A stretch of DNA of 64,000 nt. Origin: Carya illinoinensis (Eukaryota; Streptophyta; Magnoliopsida; Fagales; Juglandaceae). Positions 46,778-58,552 of the stretch are shown here, one piece after another. The stretch spans positions 8,454,501 through 8,518,500 of the forward strand of contig NC_056758.1 of the NCBI RefSeq assembly GCF_018687715.1, read 5' to 3'. The notes beneath the pieces are model-generated. The model was not told where the DNA came from. It worked only from the letters and a program-made list of their open reading frames with translations, and did no database searches. Position 1 is the first letter of the stretch. Every line of letters begins with the position of its first letter. Position numbers and translations under genes: made by a program.

Positions 46778-49700
46778 ATGGCTGGAGATGAATTGAAGGC
46801 ATCGGGGATCGAGAAGTTTGATGGCATGGATTTTGGATACTGGAGGATGCAGATAGAGGACTACCTCTATGGGAAGAAACTTCATCTTCCACTATTGGGA
46901 AAGCAACCGGAAAAGATGGATGATGCTAATTGGAACCTGTTGGATCGATAGGTTTTGAGGGTTATTCGATTAACCCTGTCGAGATCCGTTGCACACAACG
47001 TCATCAAGGAGAAGACGACTGCGGATCTCATGGCGGCTTTGTCAGGTATGTATGAAGAGCCGTCAGCTAATAACAAGGTACATTTGATGAAAAAGTTATT
47101 CAATTTGAAGATGGCAGATGGTACGTCTGTTGCACAACATCTGAATGATTTTAATACTATCACAAATCAATTATCATCTGTTAAAATTGAATTTGATGAT
47201 GAGATACATGCACTGATACTATTGGGTTCACTGCCAAATAGTTGGGAAGCCATGAGAATGGCTGTTAGTAATTCTGCTGGTAAATCTAAATTAAAATATG
47301 ATGATGTTCGTGATTTGATTTTGGCTGAGGAGGTGCGCAGGAAAGATTCAGGCAAGACCTCAGATTTGAGTTCAGTTCTAAATGTTGATTCTCGAGGGAG
47401 ATCACACGACAGAAACTCAAACAGAGGAAGATTAAAATCAAAGTACAGGGGCAAGAGCAAGTCGAGGCCTGATCAGCAGGCAACTTGCTGGAATTGTGGC
47501 AAAGCTGGCCACATAAAGAAGAACTGCAAAAACCCTAAGAAGACCGAGAATGATAGTGCTAATGTGGTAACTGAAGAAGTACAGGATGCACTATTGCTTG
47601 CAGTTCATAGTCCAGTTGATGACTGGATACTGGATTCAGGAGCTTCCTTCCATACATCTTCCCATCGAGAGCTAATGCGGAACTATGTTGTAGGTGATTT
47701 TGGGAAGGTGTATTTGGCTGATAGAGAGGCTTTGAACGTAGTGGGGATGTGAGACATTAACATTGCACTCCCTGGCAAGAACAAATGGACCTTGCAAAAG
47801 GTCAGGTATATTCCTGAGTTGAAGAAGAACCTCATTTCTGTTGGGCAGCTTGATGAGTATGGTCATTCAGTGGCGTTCTCAGATAGCACCTGGAAGGTCA
47901 CAAAATGGGCATTGGTACTAGCTCGGGGTAAGAAAATTGGTACACTATATATGACTATTGGTTTAATTGACACTATTGCTACTACTATTGCAGAGAGCAC
48001 AACAGATTTGTGGCATTACAGGCTTGGCCATATGAGTTAAAAGGGTATGAAAGAACTTCTGTCTAGAGGCAAACTACCAGAACTGAAGTCAGTTGATCTC
48101 AATATGTGTGAGAGTTGTGTTATGGGGAAACAAAAGAAGGTCAGCTTCTTAAAAAGTGGCAGGATGCCTAAGACAGGAAGACTGGATCTTGTGCACACAG
48201 ATGTGTGGGGTCCTCCCCCAGTGGCATCTCTTAGAGGTTCTCGCTACTATGTCACGTTCATTGATAACCATAGTAGGAAGGTATGGGTTTATTTTTTGAA
48301 GCAAAAATCTGATGTATTTAATGTGTTCAAAATTTGGAAAGCTATGATTGAGACAGAGACATGCTTGAAACTGAAATGTTTGAGGTCTGACAATGGTGGT
48401 GAGTATGTTGATGGTGGGTTCAAAGAGTATTGTGCAGCTCTGGGTATCAGAATGGAGAAGACCATTCCTGGGACACCACAACAAAATGGAGTTACTGAGC
48501 GTATGAACAGAACCATTAATGAGCGTTCTAGAAGCATGAGGTTGCACGCTGGACTACCACCCACTTTCTGGGCAGATGCAGTTAGCACTGTCGTTTAATT
48601 GATAAACAAAGGGCCATCAGTTCCACTGGATTGTGGATTGCCTGAGGAGCTTTGAAGCGGGAAAGAGGTCAAATTTTCTCACCTTAAAACTTTTGGTTGT
48701 TTTTCTTATGTGCTTATTGATTCTAATACTCGTAGTAAACTTGAGGCTAAGTCAAAGAAATGCTATTTCATTGGCTATGGAGACGAGGCATTTGGCTATC
48801 GTTTCTAGGATGATCAGGGTCGGAAAATCATAAGAAGTAGGAATGTGATCTTCAATGAGAAAATTATGTACAAGGATAAGTCTAGTACAGTTTCTGTAGT
48901 AGCTCCTCAGGAGTCCGAATTTGTAAGATTGGATGACCTACCAGAGGTCACAGTGCAGTGTAGAGATGTGAGTGACGGGGAGAGTGAGTCCAGTGCACCC
49001 ATTCCTATTATTTCGCAGACAGTTTCAGAACTGTCCACTCCTACAGTTGCAGTTCGCAGGTCAGTCAGGACTATACGTCCTCCAAAGCGTTTCTCACCTA
49101 CTTTGAATTACATTCTGTTGACAGATGGTGGAGAACCGCAGAGTTATGAAGAAACCTTGCAAGATGAAAATTCTAGCAAGTGGGAGCTGGCCATGAAAGA
49201 TGAGATGGATTCCCTGTTAGGGAATCAGACATGGGAGTTGACAGAACTTCCATCAGGGAAGAAGACATTACACAACGAGTGGGTGTACCGGGTGAAAACT
49301 GAGCATGATGGTAGTAAGAGGTATAAGGCTAGACTTGTTGTAAAAGGCTTTCAGCAGAAGTAGGGTATTAATTACTCTGAGATCTTTTCTCCTGTGGTGA
49401 AGATCACAACCATCAGGATGGTACTGGTTATGGTTGCTACTGAAGATTTATTTCTTGAGCAGTTAGATGTGAAGACAGCTTTTCTTCATGGAGACCTTGA
49501 AGAAGACATCTACATGCACCAGCCTGAGGGGTTTGTGGTACAGGGAAGGGAAGGTTCAGTTTGCAGACTGAAAAAGAGCTTGTATGGCTTGAAGCAAGCT
49601 CCTAGACAGTGGTACAAGAAATTTGATAACTTCATGTATAGTGCAGGGTACATTAGATATCAGGTAGATCACTGTTGCTATGTCAGGCACTTTGACAATT

Positions 49701-50683
49701 CTTATATTATTCTGTTGTTGTATGTGGATGACATGCTTATTGCAGGGGCTAGTATTGATGAGATCAATAATCTGAAAAAGCAGATGCCAGACCACTTTGC
49801 AATGAAGGATTTGGGAGCTGTAAAGCAAATCCTTGGCATGAGAATTGTTAGAGATAGAGTCAGAGGTACGTTGAGACTCTCACAGGCTGCGTATGTGAAA
49901 AAGGTACTCAGTAGATTCAATATGGACAAGGCCAAACTAGTTGGCACAGCCTTGGGCAGTCACTTTAGACTCAGCAAGAATCAGTCACCTGAGTCAGAGG
50001 AGGAACAAGATTACATGAGTAAGGTTCCTTATACCTCAGCTATTGGTTCACTTATGTATGCTATGGTTTGCACAAGACCGAATATTGCCCATGCAGTGGG
50101 AGTTGTGAGTAGATACATGAGTAACCCAGGAAAGCAACATTGGGAAGCAGTGAAATGGATTTTGAGGTACCTAAATGGTTCCTCAGAAACCTGTTTGTGT
50201 TTCTTTGGAGAGAGCTTGGAGGTGCAGGGCTATGTTGATGCTGATCTAGCTGGAGATATTGATAGCAGAAAGAGTACCACGTGCTTTGTTTATACAATTG
50301 GTGGTATTGCAGTGTCATGGGGTTCTAATCTATAGAAAACAATTTATTTGTCCACTATAGAAACTGAGTATATTGCAGTGTCAGAGGCTGCAAAGGAGAT
50401 GGTATGGCTACAGGGCTTCTTGGAGGAATTGGGTAAGAAGAATCAGAAAGGCACTCTCTACAGTGATAGTCAGAGTGCCATATTCCTTGCCAAGAATCCA
50501 GCATTTCATTCCAGGACCAAGCACATTCAGATCATGTATCACTTCATACGATCATTGTTAGATGACGGACAGTTGTTACTTGAGAAGATTTGTGGAAGCA
50601 AGAACTCTGCTGATATGTTGACAAAGGGTGTTACACTTAAGAAACTGAAGTTGTGCGCAACTTCAGTTGGTCTTCTAGCATGA
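46778..50683 (+). pseudogene. Copia Gag-Pol polyprotein with eight in-frame stops
   Basis: A single frame of 1302 codons. Gag starts MAGDELKASGIEKFDG. The CCHC knuckle CWNCGKAGHIKKNC lies near 47488. Protease has WILDSGASFH near 47624. Integrase zinc region HYRLGHMS and core (TDVWGPPP, SDNGGEY, and QQNGVTERMNRT with the catalytic E) span about 48010-48560. Reverse transcriptase has KTAFLHGDLEED, KSLYGLKQAPRQW and the YVDD box near 49720. RNase H is near 50200-50560 (VDADLAGDIDSRKSTT, ETEYIA, LTKGV). Stops: 46949, 47750, 48038, 48596, 48653, 48806, 49361, 50333. Most fit Trp or Gln codons changed by a single transition. No frameshift. Confidence 0.93.
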
Positions 50684-50760
50684 AGACAGGGGCAGTGAGT
50701 TGCAGAGGTGGAGGATATCTTATTTGAGGAAGACGACGATGCAGCGAGTGTATCAGTCTC

Positions 50761-50773
50761 CAAGTGGGAGAAT
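50761..50773 (+). other. Copia polypurine-type tract
   Basis: CAAGTGGGAGAAT abuts the 3' LTR start at 50774. Confidence 0.75.
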
Positions 50774-51281
50774 TGTTGAGTACTGTGGAGTCTGGTCCAC
50801 ACCGCTCGAGCGGAAGCATTGGCTGCTCGAGCGAATTCAGACAAATTCAAACGCTCGATATTAGCTCGAGCAAGAAGTTTTCACTCGAGCGGAGGCATTG
50901 GCCACTCGAGCGAAGTCAGGCAGAGTTGAACGCTCGATGTCAGCTCGACAGTGAGCTCGAGCAGATGTGGGAAGGAAGTTCGCTCGACGCGCGCTCGACA
51001 CGCCGCTCGAGCGAACATGCATTTTTAGGGTTTTTCTGCCGTTTAACTATATGTATGATGTTTATATCATATGGCCGTACGAGTGAACATAGTGGACGTA
51101 CTGTGTTGAGATCCATCATTGTAATGTGATATTTCTCAATAATAAAATCTTCTGCAGCTCCCATGGACATAGGTAATTTGCCGAATCACGTAAATCTTGT
51201 ATGGTGTGTGTGATTGATTGTTTTCTCATTCCATATTTTATTTTTCTTTTTCAATTCATTGTCATCGTTTTTTTCACAACA
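50774..51281 (+). repeat. Copia 3' LTR (508 bp)
   Basis: Nearly identical to the 5' LTR, lacking 12 bp (ATCGATAATGAG) and carrying scattered substitutions. It ends CACAACA before ATGAT. Confidence 0.95.
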
Positions 51282-51286
51282 ATGAT

Positions 51287-51530
51287 ATTATATTTGAATA
51301 TGATTATGTAGAATTGGTACATTGGTTCAATCAGTCTCTTTTCCACCGTGGAAGTTTCTAGAGATTTGGGTTGACACAATTGTTTTTGGTCAGTCTTTAT
51401 CTTTCTCAGTGTAGCGCATATATAGGGAAGGTAACTCAATTGCAGACCAGCTAGCAAAAGCTGGTGCGAAATGTTTGTCTGAAACTTTTTCTTATCATTC
51501 TTTTTTCCCTAGATTAGCATGAGGTGAATT
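51287..51530 (+). pseudogene. L1 RNase H tail
   Basis: After the copia element the LINE resumes with a frame related to VELVHWFNQSL and RIYREGNSIADQLAKAGAKC, the conserved end of the plant L1 RNase H. Confidence 0.75.
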
Positions 51531-52010
51531 AAAGTTGGCAGCTGTTACTATTGTTTCATGTGCATTGCTTCTGGAACCTAAATCTAGAGTAAATAATTGT
51601 ACAAAAAATCTTGGTATATATGTTTGATTTTTTTTCATCCTTTCTAAAAAAACAATACAGTCAAAGCAACTTTTTTGACATGCTAATCACTTGGTCAATC
51701 GTTCTCACGTTGTTGGTAGGTAACATTGAAGATGGAAAGGCATTTGAACGTGACTTAAAGTTGGATGGTAACAAAGACAATGGCGATGGAAAAGTGATTA
51801 TAGAGAAAAATGAAGATGTGGAAGAACTAAAGATCATAATGATGTTTAGGTCCTTAAAAGAGTTGTAGATATAGAGGCCATGATCATGGAGCTCATTGCT
51901 TATGATTTGTGAGAATAGGGTTTTTTATAAAACCGAGGATGCATTATATTAAAATAGAGATACAAGAGGAGTGGGGGGAGTGCCCCATACAAAACAGAAC
52001 CGCTTCTAAG
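51531..52010. other. Spacer between the L1 and the Mutator-like region
   Basis: No gene recognised. A short open frame at 51611-51868 gives a charged peptide without family signature. A GC-balanced stretch at 51950-52010 leads into the inverted repeat. Confidence 0.4.
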
Positions 52011-52066
52011 CGGTCGGGCTGGTAAAGGGCTGTTAACAGCCAGCCAATAGAAAGATGACACGTCAG
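52011..52066. repeat. Left inverted repeat of the Mutator-like region
   Basis: CGGTCGGGCTG followed by TTAACAGCCAGCCAATA and TGACACG, matching the right segment in inverted orientation. Confidence 0.6.
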
Positions 52067-52228
52067 TTAGTAACACCAAAAGTGAAGTAGAACCGGTTAC
52101 ACAGGATGGAAGCAAGAAGCTGAAACCGAGCTTGTAGAGAACACGGCCAGCTCTGAAACCGAGTGAAAAGAGCAGCAACCCCCTCTCTAAACTCGAACGA
52201 AGCCGAACCTCACCCCAACATTTTTCCA

Positions 52229-52409
52229 CCTGAGCGCCGTCCACCTCGCCGACGCCACCTCCACCAGTCCACCACCTCGATTCCGAGGCTGAGTCGTGCT
52301 TGGTTTGCCCACGATTTTAGTCGGCCACGAAGCCGATATTCACGTCCAAGCCTGAGCGCCGACCACCTCCCGACGCCACCTCCACCAGTCCAGCACGATT
52401 CCGAGGCTG
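52229..52409 (+). repeat. Tandem duplication in the transposase 5' exon
   Basis: Two copies of a segment from CCTGAGCGCCG to CCGAGGCTG containing GACGCCACCTCCACCAGTCC, period about 121 bp. Confidence 0.75.
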
Positions 52410-52423
52410 CCACCTCCACCACA

Positions 52424-55400
52424 ATGCCTGAAAGTCGACCGATTGTTGAAGCCCAGGTAAAACCGATTTTCCACACACTTTGTGTTTCTTTATTTTTTTT
52501 GAATCGGTTTATTTATTTTTTGAATCGGTTTAAAGCTTTGTTAAATTGAAGAGAATTCCTTTTATGTTTATGGTTCGGATTTATCTTTATGTTTCTGCAC
52601 AAATCATAGAGAAGTCAGTTGCTAGGTTAGAGAGCGTCAATTTTTTTGAACCCTTCAGTCATGCTGTTAGTTTGCTGATTAGGTGAATTTCTTTAGATGA
52701 ATTTCTGAGTCTTTCTGCTACTCCTCTGGCACCAACTAGAACTAAAAAGATGCACATTCCCGTCCAAGCACTAAAAAGGGTAGTGTTTCTTTGGTGCCTC
52801 CACATCCGGCTGTGGCACTTGGGAGGTTGGAACTAAAACATACTTGCCTGTCCAAAACTTGGCTCTAGGACAAATAATCTCAAATGAAATTCAATTTACT
52901 TGACTCTGTCATGGCTTGAGCTTGAGAATTGGACCAATTAAATTTTGATGGGTTCTTGGTCTAAGAAGATGAAATTTCGTAATACATTTGCAACCCAATG
53001 AATTTGAATATTGTAAGCTAATGTAGCGTATTTTAAGTAACTTTTTAATTAAATTATGCTATGAATAATGTATGCTGTAAAAGTGTCTAATGATTCAAGA
53101 ATTCACAAGGATATTTTACAAGCAGCTGTGGATATATAGAACATGCATATTTAAGGAGAAACCAAAACTGAGATGCTGTGTTTGAATTCAAAGTCGATTT
53201 CACCACTTTTAAGGGCAAACCGTGCAGTGAACTGCAGTGGTGGATATGTCATATGTCTGCTTCTTAGAGTTTTGGAAACTTTGTAAAAACAGAAGATTTT
53301 TTTTTGCTCTTGGTTGCTGGAATTAGAACTAGTATGCCAACAATACTCGCAATTGTTGTCATACTAGTTCTATATTTCATTCTCGTTCTTAAATTTTTAA
53401 CTTGAGTAATTCCAATAATATGCAGTTTGTATTACAAATATTAAGATGAAATATATATTTTTTTAATGTAAATATAACCATAGAAATAGCCCATGTACTG
53501 ACTTGTATTTCTTACTTTGACACAAAGGACAAAACAATGAGTTTTGATAGTGATGAAGTTGAGATATTGATGAGTAACACAAGTGTACAAGGTGGTGTGA
53601 ATTTAGAAGATGTGAATTTAGAAGATGTGAATTTGGAAGATGTGGATTTAGAAAATATTGTTAATTTGGAAGATGGAGTCCAAGTGGAAGATGGAGCGAA
53701 TGTTGATGGAGGAGCCAATGTCATTTCCTCGTCGAGTAGTGGTCCTTCGGAACCATTCATTGGTATGTTATTTGAGGATGTGGAAGACGCCCAAGCCTTT
53801 TACAAGGCATATGCAAGACGAAAAGGTTTTGCAATTAGAACGAATCATACTCGGTTGTCGAAAGATGATAAAAGTCTTTGTGCAGTAGACTATGTATGCA
53901 CAAGAGAAGGATTTCGGCGGGCAAGTCGGAAAGAACAAGATCGAACAATCCCTGAACCAGCTGAGACGAAAATTGGATGTAAAGCAATAATGGGAATAAA
54001 AAAGGATGGTGAAAAATGGATAGTCAACAAGTTTGTGGTTGGACATAACCATATTTTACTTACACCGAGAAGTACTAGTTTTCTTCGTGGACACAGAGGA
54101 GTTAGTAAAGTCCAGAAAAAGCTTATTATGACTTTGAATGAGTCCGGTGTACCGACAAGAAAGATTATGTCGGTCTTGAGTAAAGAATCTGGTGGTGACT
54201 TTAATGTTGGCTGTATTGGCAAGGATGTTGAAAATTACGTGGGAAACAAAAGGAGAAAAGTTTTTGAAGAGGGAGATGCACAAAGGTTATATTGTTATTT
54301 TGTTGATCGACAACAAAAAGAACCTGGGTTTGTTTTCTCCATGCAAGTTGACAAAAATGGGTGTATGGGAAGTTGTTTTTGGGCTGATGCGCGATCAAGG
54401 GCTGCATACCAGTATTTTGGGGATGTTGTTACATTTGATGCCACGTACTTGACTAATATTTATAAGATGCCATTTGTGCCGTTTTCTGGAGTTAATCACC
54501 ATCATCAAACCATTATGTTTGGTTGTGCTCTGTTAGTCAGTGAAACTGCCGAATCATATACATGGTTATTACGAACATGGCAAGAGGCAATGTTAGGTCG
54601 TGCTCCTTCAACTATAATTACCGATGATGACAAGGCAATGGCAAAGGCCATTGGAGAGGTGCTCCCGAATACAATTCATAGACTATGCTTGTGGCATATT
54701 TTACAAAAGTTTCCCGAACACTTGGCGCATGCATATAACAAATATCCGGACTTTCAAAAAGATTTCCGCCATTGCATCCATGAGACAATTACAACTGAGG
54801 AGTTTGAGCAGGAATGGGCTTTGATACTAGTGAAGTATGAGTTAGCAGAAAATGCTTGGCTGCAAAATCTTTATGCCCGACGGGATAAGTGGGTTCCGGC
54901 TTACTTACGTTCAACATTCTGCGCTGGTATGTCAACAACTCAAAGGAGTGAAAGTATGAATAAATTTTTCAAAGACTATGTCAAATCAAGCACTATGGTT
55001 AGTGACTTTGTGCATCAATATGAAAAAGCTATAGATGCACGTTATTTCAAAGAGAAAGAGAAGGATGTGCGGACAAAATCTACACGGGCGATAATGAAGA
55101 CACCTCTTAAAATTGAAGAGTAGGAGGCAATGGTTTATACAAGAAAGTCCTTCATGATCTTCCAAAATGAACTTTTCGATAGTCTTCGATACCAAGCAAG
55201 AAAATTATCAAAAGAGGGTGACTCCAAGACATATGGAGTCAATGCTTACGGTAAAGAAACACCTCTTTACCATGTGACGCTTGAGGGTGATGAAGAACAT
55301 GCAACATGTACTTGCCATAAGTGGGAGTTTATGGGAATTCTTTGTAGGCATATCTTGTGTGTTCTTGGGAAGAAAATGAAGTTAGATAGATTGCCACAAC

Positions 55401-55864
55401 ATTATGTGCTAGAAAGATGGACTATTAATGCTAAGAGCCGACCCATTCCTGACATACCATCTCCTGAAGGGCATATTCGGGAAGGACTAGATGAGCCTAC
55501 GATGAGAAAAACCAAAACGATGTTACAACTTTACGACATTGTCGAACTAGGCTCACAGTCAGTAGCGAAACATAATCACCTCACAGTTGCATTGGAGAAG
55601 GTTCACAAAGAGTTACTTGAGATGGAGGATAATGTAGAATGTTCACGAGCATGCGAACCAACGAAAGATGATCACAACATGGGAAGTCAAGTTATATCGA
55701 ACTTCTCACAAACGGTCCAGGATCCTCCAAGGGTGCCAACAAAAGGACGTCCAAAATCTTTGAGAGCGAAGAACCCAAAAGAAACACATGCGACGAAGAA
55801 GAGACACTGTAGCATTTGCAAGAATGAAGGGCATGCTAAAAACAATTGTCCGTCGGTGAGGTAA
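52424..55864 (+). pseudogene. FAR1-type MULE transposase / FAR1-related gene, one in-frame stop
   Basis: Related to FAR1/FHY3 and FAR1-RELATED SEQUENCE proteins, which derive from Mutator-like transposases. Proposed exon 1 (ATG 52424 to 52456, MPESRPIVEAQ) joins in frame to exon 2 at 53528 over a 1071-bp GT-AG intron. Counting from MSFDS at 53537: acidic repeat NLEDVNLEDV (about 22-40), FAR1 DNA-binding domain (about 75-165, FYKAYARRKGFAIR, KIGCKAIMGI, VGHNH), MULE catalytic core with D301 (FDATY), D363 (ITDDDKAM), CLWHILQKF and E472 (QRSESMN). The SWIM zinc finger CTCHKWEFMGILCRHIL and a C-terminal knuckle CSICKNEGHAKNNC follow. TAG at 55121-55123 breaks an otherwise open frame. A further 3' exon, 55952-56000 (donor 55861), would add a short tail. 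Host gene or transposon copy is undecided; context favours transposon. Confidence 0.88.
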
Positions 55865-56841
55865 TGAAGATTTATGATTATTTTGTCTTTTTTTAGTTTT
55901 TAATTGAAGAACTTAATAAATTTGGCAACATGAATTGGGTTATTTATGTAGGGATATTGGGCCAACAATTGACAACATATCGCAACACGTTGATCCATAG
56001 TGCTATATTTATGGTATGTGACTTTATTTGTCTTTTAACTTCATGTATTGGTCGGTATTGTTAATTTATTCCGCCTTTATTGTTAATCTAATCCAATTTT
56101 ATTGTTAATGTGACAGGGAGTGGGCATGTTCATTCCGAGCTAGTAGTAGAGTTCTTGGGATCAAACATGTTTATTGGAAGCTTTGTTAAATTTTATTTGG
56201 GCGGAAGCTTTGTACAATTTTATTTTTTGGTAACTTGGTTGTAAAATTTTGTTAAAAACGAATCTAAGTACAATTTTATTTGGGCGGAAGCTTTGTTAAA
56301 TGGAAACTTTGATTATTTTGTTTTTGGAAGATGCATTTTGTGTTGGTATATTTTTTGGAAGCTTTGTATGTATGGAGAAAATTGAGCTATGGACAACTTG
56401 AATTTAGTCGGGTTGCTACAAAAACATGCAGGTTGCTAAAAACATGCAGGTTGTTCCGAGTTTGGTTGCTAAAAACATGCAGGTTGTTATATTTTTTCAC
56501 CCCTATGATTATAAGGGTAGAGAGAACATGCTTGATTTCATAGTTCAAATGTTTGCCGTATTAATGGATGGGCAAAAATGTAACGTGCAGGTATAACATA
56601 GCAGGGTATTAATCAGCATTGATACATTGCAATTTATTCCAAAAAATTCCACTCAAAGAGGCAAGATGGACTTAGAGAATAAACTAACCAAAACATCCAG
56701 TTACATATGCTAACCATCCAGTTACATAAAGGGCCAACAAGTTACATGCAGTTACATAAACTAACCATCCAGTTACATCTGTTCAAGTTACACTAACTAA
56801 CCAAAACATGTCTTAAATTACACTAACCAAGACGTCTTAAA
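55865..56841. other. Intergenic space between the convergent genes
   Basis: Contains short tandem motifs: TTTGGGCGGAAGCTTTGT-like (56195-56300), GTTGCTAAAAACATGCAG three times (56400-56480) and CCAGTTACATA-like repeats (56695-56790). No gene. It probably holds both 3' UTRs. Confidence 0.55.
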
Positions 56842-57222
56842 TTACAGCACAAACCAAAAAAAATAAAACCATGACAAAATTAACACAATCAAGACTCTAT
56901 TGTACTTCTTCTCCATTGATTTGAATCTAGTTTGTTCGATGCGTAGACGCTCATGAAGTACCCTCTCGTTCCTTCATTCCGCTAACTCCAATGTCAGCTT
57001 ACAACAGTTGTTTTGGTCACTTTGAAGATCAATCCACTCAAAAAATTCACATTGTTGCTTCATTTTATAATTTGGACAATTGTAAAATCTTCTACCAAAA
57101 CTATTGGATTTTCTTGAAATCCGTAACGATGCTTGGCATCCACAATAGCAAAATGGTCGCTCAACACACGCTTTGTCTTCCCCTTTTCCAGTACACTCAC
57201 TTGAAGCAGAAGAGGAGGCCAT
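56842..57222 (-). pseudogene. GRF-type zinc-finger small protein with membrane tail, one in-frame stop
   Basis: Starts MASSSASSECTGKGEDK. The GRF zinc finger spans residues 25-65: C25, C27, GRRF motif 43-46, C49, C58 and the conserved FFEWID. After residue 82 a TGA (56974-56976) interrupts. The same frame continues for 43 residues with a charged helix (HERLRIEQTRFKSMEKK) and a hydrophobic tail (RVLIVLILSWFYFFWFVL), then TAA at 56842. The full plan, GRF finger, coiled segment and C-terminal membrane anchor in about 126 residues, matches the common plant GRF small proteins. An upstream acceptor TTTTTTACAG at about 57238 and a donor GACGCCG|GTAAGC at 58256 suggest a 5' UTR intron of about 1 kb. 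Nucleic-acid binding is expected of the finger; the function is unknown. Confidence 0.75.
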
Positions 57223-58301
57223 TCTCTATGGTATGTGCTGTAAAAAAGAGGCATGAAAATCTGCTTGCTAAAAAAGAACCAAGCAGCTAATAAATTTCAC
57301 AAAATGTTAACACAAGCTAACCAAGCAGAGCAAAAAATCCTGAGAATGTTAACACAATATTCCAACTTGAAAATTAAGACATGCATATGTTTGCTTGTTT
57401 TTCTTGCCTACAAACCAAAGTACAACATATCACAACTGCAAGTATCATTATTTTAGTACATACATTTTTAATTTCATGTAATGTTTGCTCATTTTTTATT
57501 ACAAAAAAAACTGGAAAGAAAAAGAGTCAACCATATACCTAAGACTCTGGGTGTCTTAGGCGTTGGGATGGTCCCATGATGGTGCAATTGTTCTTGCACT
57601 TAAATTAAGGTTGTCACATTGCTCGGGAGTCGGCAATTACCAGTCTACGCAAACCATATGAAGAATCTGAAACAAAATTCTTCTCCATGAAAGGAGTTAC
57701 CAATATTGAAGACAGGAGAATTCCTACAGTTTATGTTAATGTATATATTCAAGCCGCAATCCTACAGCGCAGCTCGAGTCCTCTGCTAATCGTAGATAAA
57801 TTAAAGACTCAAACAGGTCAGAGCAGAGCAGGAGCAGATATAACACCCATACCTAACTTAAATCTAACGGAATGAATTAAAGACGATAGACGAAAGAAGG
57901 AGCTCCAATTAAAGTATTGGCAATTAAAACACAATCAATGAGCAAAATCCTAGATTAGATTAGAGAGTGTAGGTCAGTGGTCACCACTCTTTGCTGTACG
58001 CAATCAAGCAATTGTTTATGTTTTCACACTAAACTTTTTTGTTTGGTTAATTTCGTGGGTGTTTGGAAGTCTCCTTGGACCAAGTTTTCTGACCCAATTC
58101 TCAGATCCAATTTCAGAAATTTGGGGCTAAATTTCAAATTTTAGATCGACACTACAAACCCTAAAAATTTCATGACTATTCACGAAATTGAAGTGTGTGT
58201 GCGTGAGTGGTGGTGACAATCTGAGTGTGAAATCAGTGGCTGCAAAAATGCTTACCGGCGTCGAAATCGCAGAGAAGAAGACACGAGCACGATTCGCGGC
58301 C

Positions 58302-58410
58302 AAGTATTTCCCGATTCGCTCCTTCACCTGCGACGGCACGAGCACGAATCGCTCAGTCGGCGAAGTATTTCCCGACTCGCTCCTTCACCTGCGACGGCAC
58401 GAGCACGAGC
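58302..58410 (+). repeat. 61-bp tandem duplication in the GRF 5' exon region
   Basis: AAGTATTTCCCGAYTCGCTC through CGACGGCACGAGCACGA occurs at 58302 and 58363. GAGCACG motifs continue to about 58480. The block is GC-rich, unlike its surroundings. Confidence 0.85.
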
Positions 58411-58552
58411 ACGGGTTGGGCACGAGCAGGGAAGGGGTTCGGACTATTGTCCTTCTAGGTCTCGTTGGGCACGAGCACGGGTGAAAGTGATGATTTCGGT
58501 GAGGATGATTCGGTGTATCACAAGTCCACAGGAGTTGAGGTGGAAGACTTAT

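Larger units (their letters stand above)
46213..51286 (+). mobile_element. Complete Ty1/copia element with target-site duplication
   Basis: LTRs lie at 46218-46737 (520 bp) and 50774-51281 (508 bp), both TGTTGAG...CACAACA. The flanks are GTGAT (46213-46217) and ATGAT (51282-51286), a 5-bp duplication with one substitution. The 5' LTR holds 12 bp absent from the 3' copy. Domain order is Gag, protease, integrase, reverse transcriptase, RNase H, the copia order. Eight in-frame stops but no frameshift were found. It splits the RNase H region of the L1. Confidence 0.95.
37480..51530 (+). mobile_element. L1 LINE remnant with two nested insertions
   Basis: One plus-strand LINE can be followed in pieces: ORF1 37480-37990 and 41828-42600, ORF2 endonuclease from 42700, reverse transcriptase to about 45370, zinc-binding and RNase H about 45480-46212, and RNase H end 51287-51530. 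It is split by a solo LTR at 37996-41822 and a copia element at 46218-51281. Many stops make it inactive. About 500 bp of the expected ORF2 between 45370 and 45480 is missing. No poly(A) tail was identified. Confidence 0.82.

Noticed and set aside
51611..51868. 85-residue open frame with charged C-terminus
   Set aside because: No recognisable family, no supporting context.
52163..52423. N-terminal extension of the FAR1-type gene from a GTG at 52163
   Set aside because: There is no ATG, and the Pro/Arg-rich translation lies in a duplicated GC-rich 5' region. The ATG at 52424 fits the splice junction.
58188..58484. 98-residue plus-strand open frame
   Set aside because: Its second half is created by the 61-bp duplication and GAGCACG repeats. 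It is antisense to the presumed GRF 5' exon.
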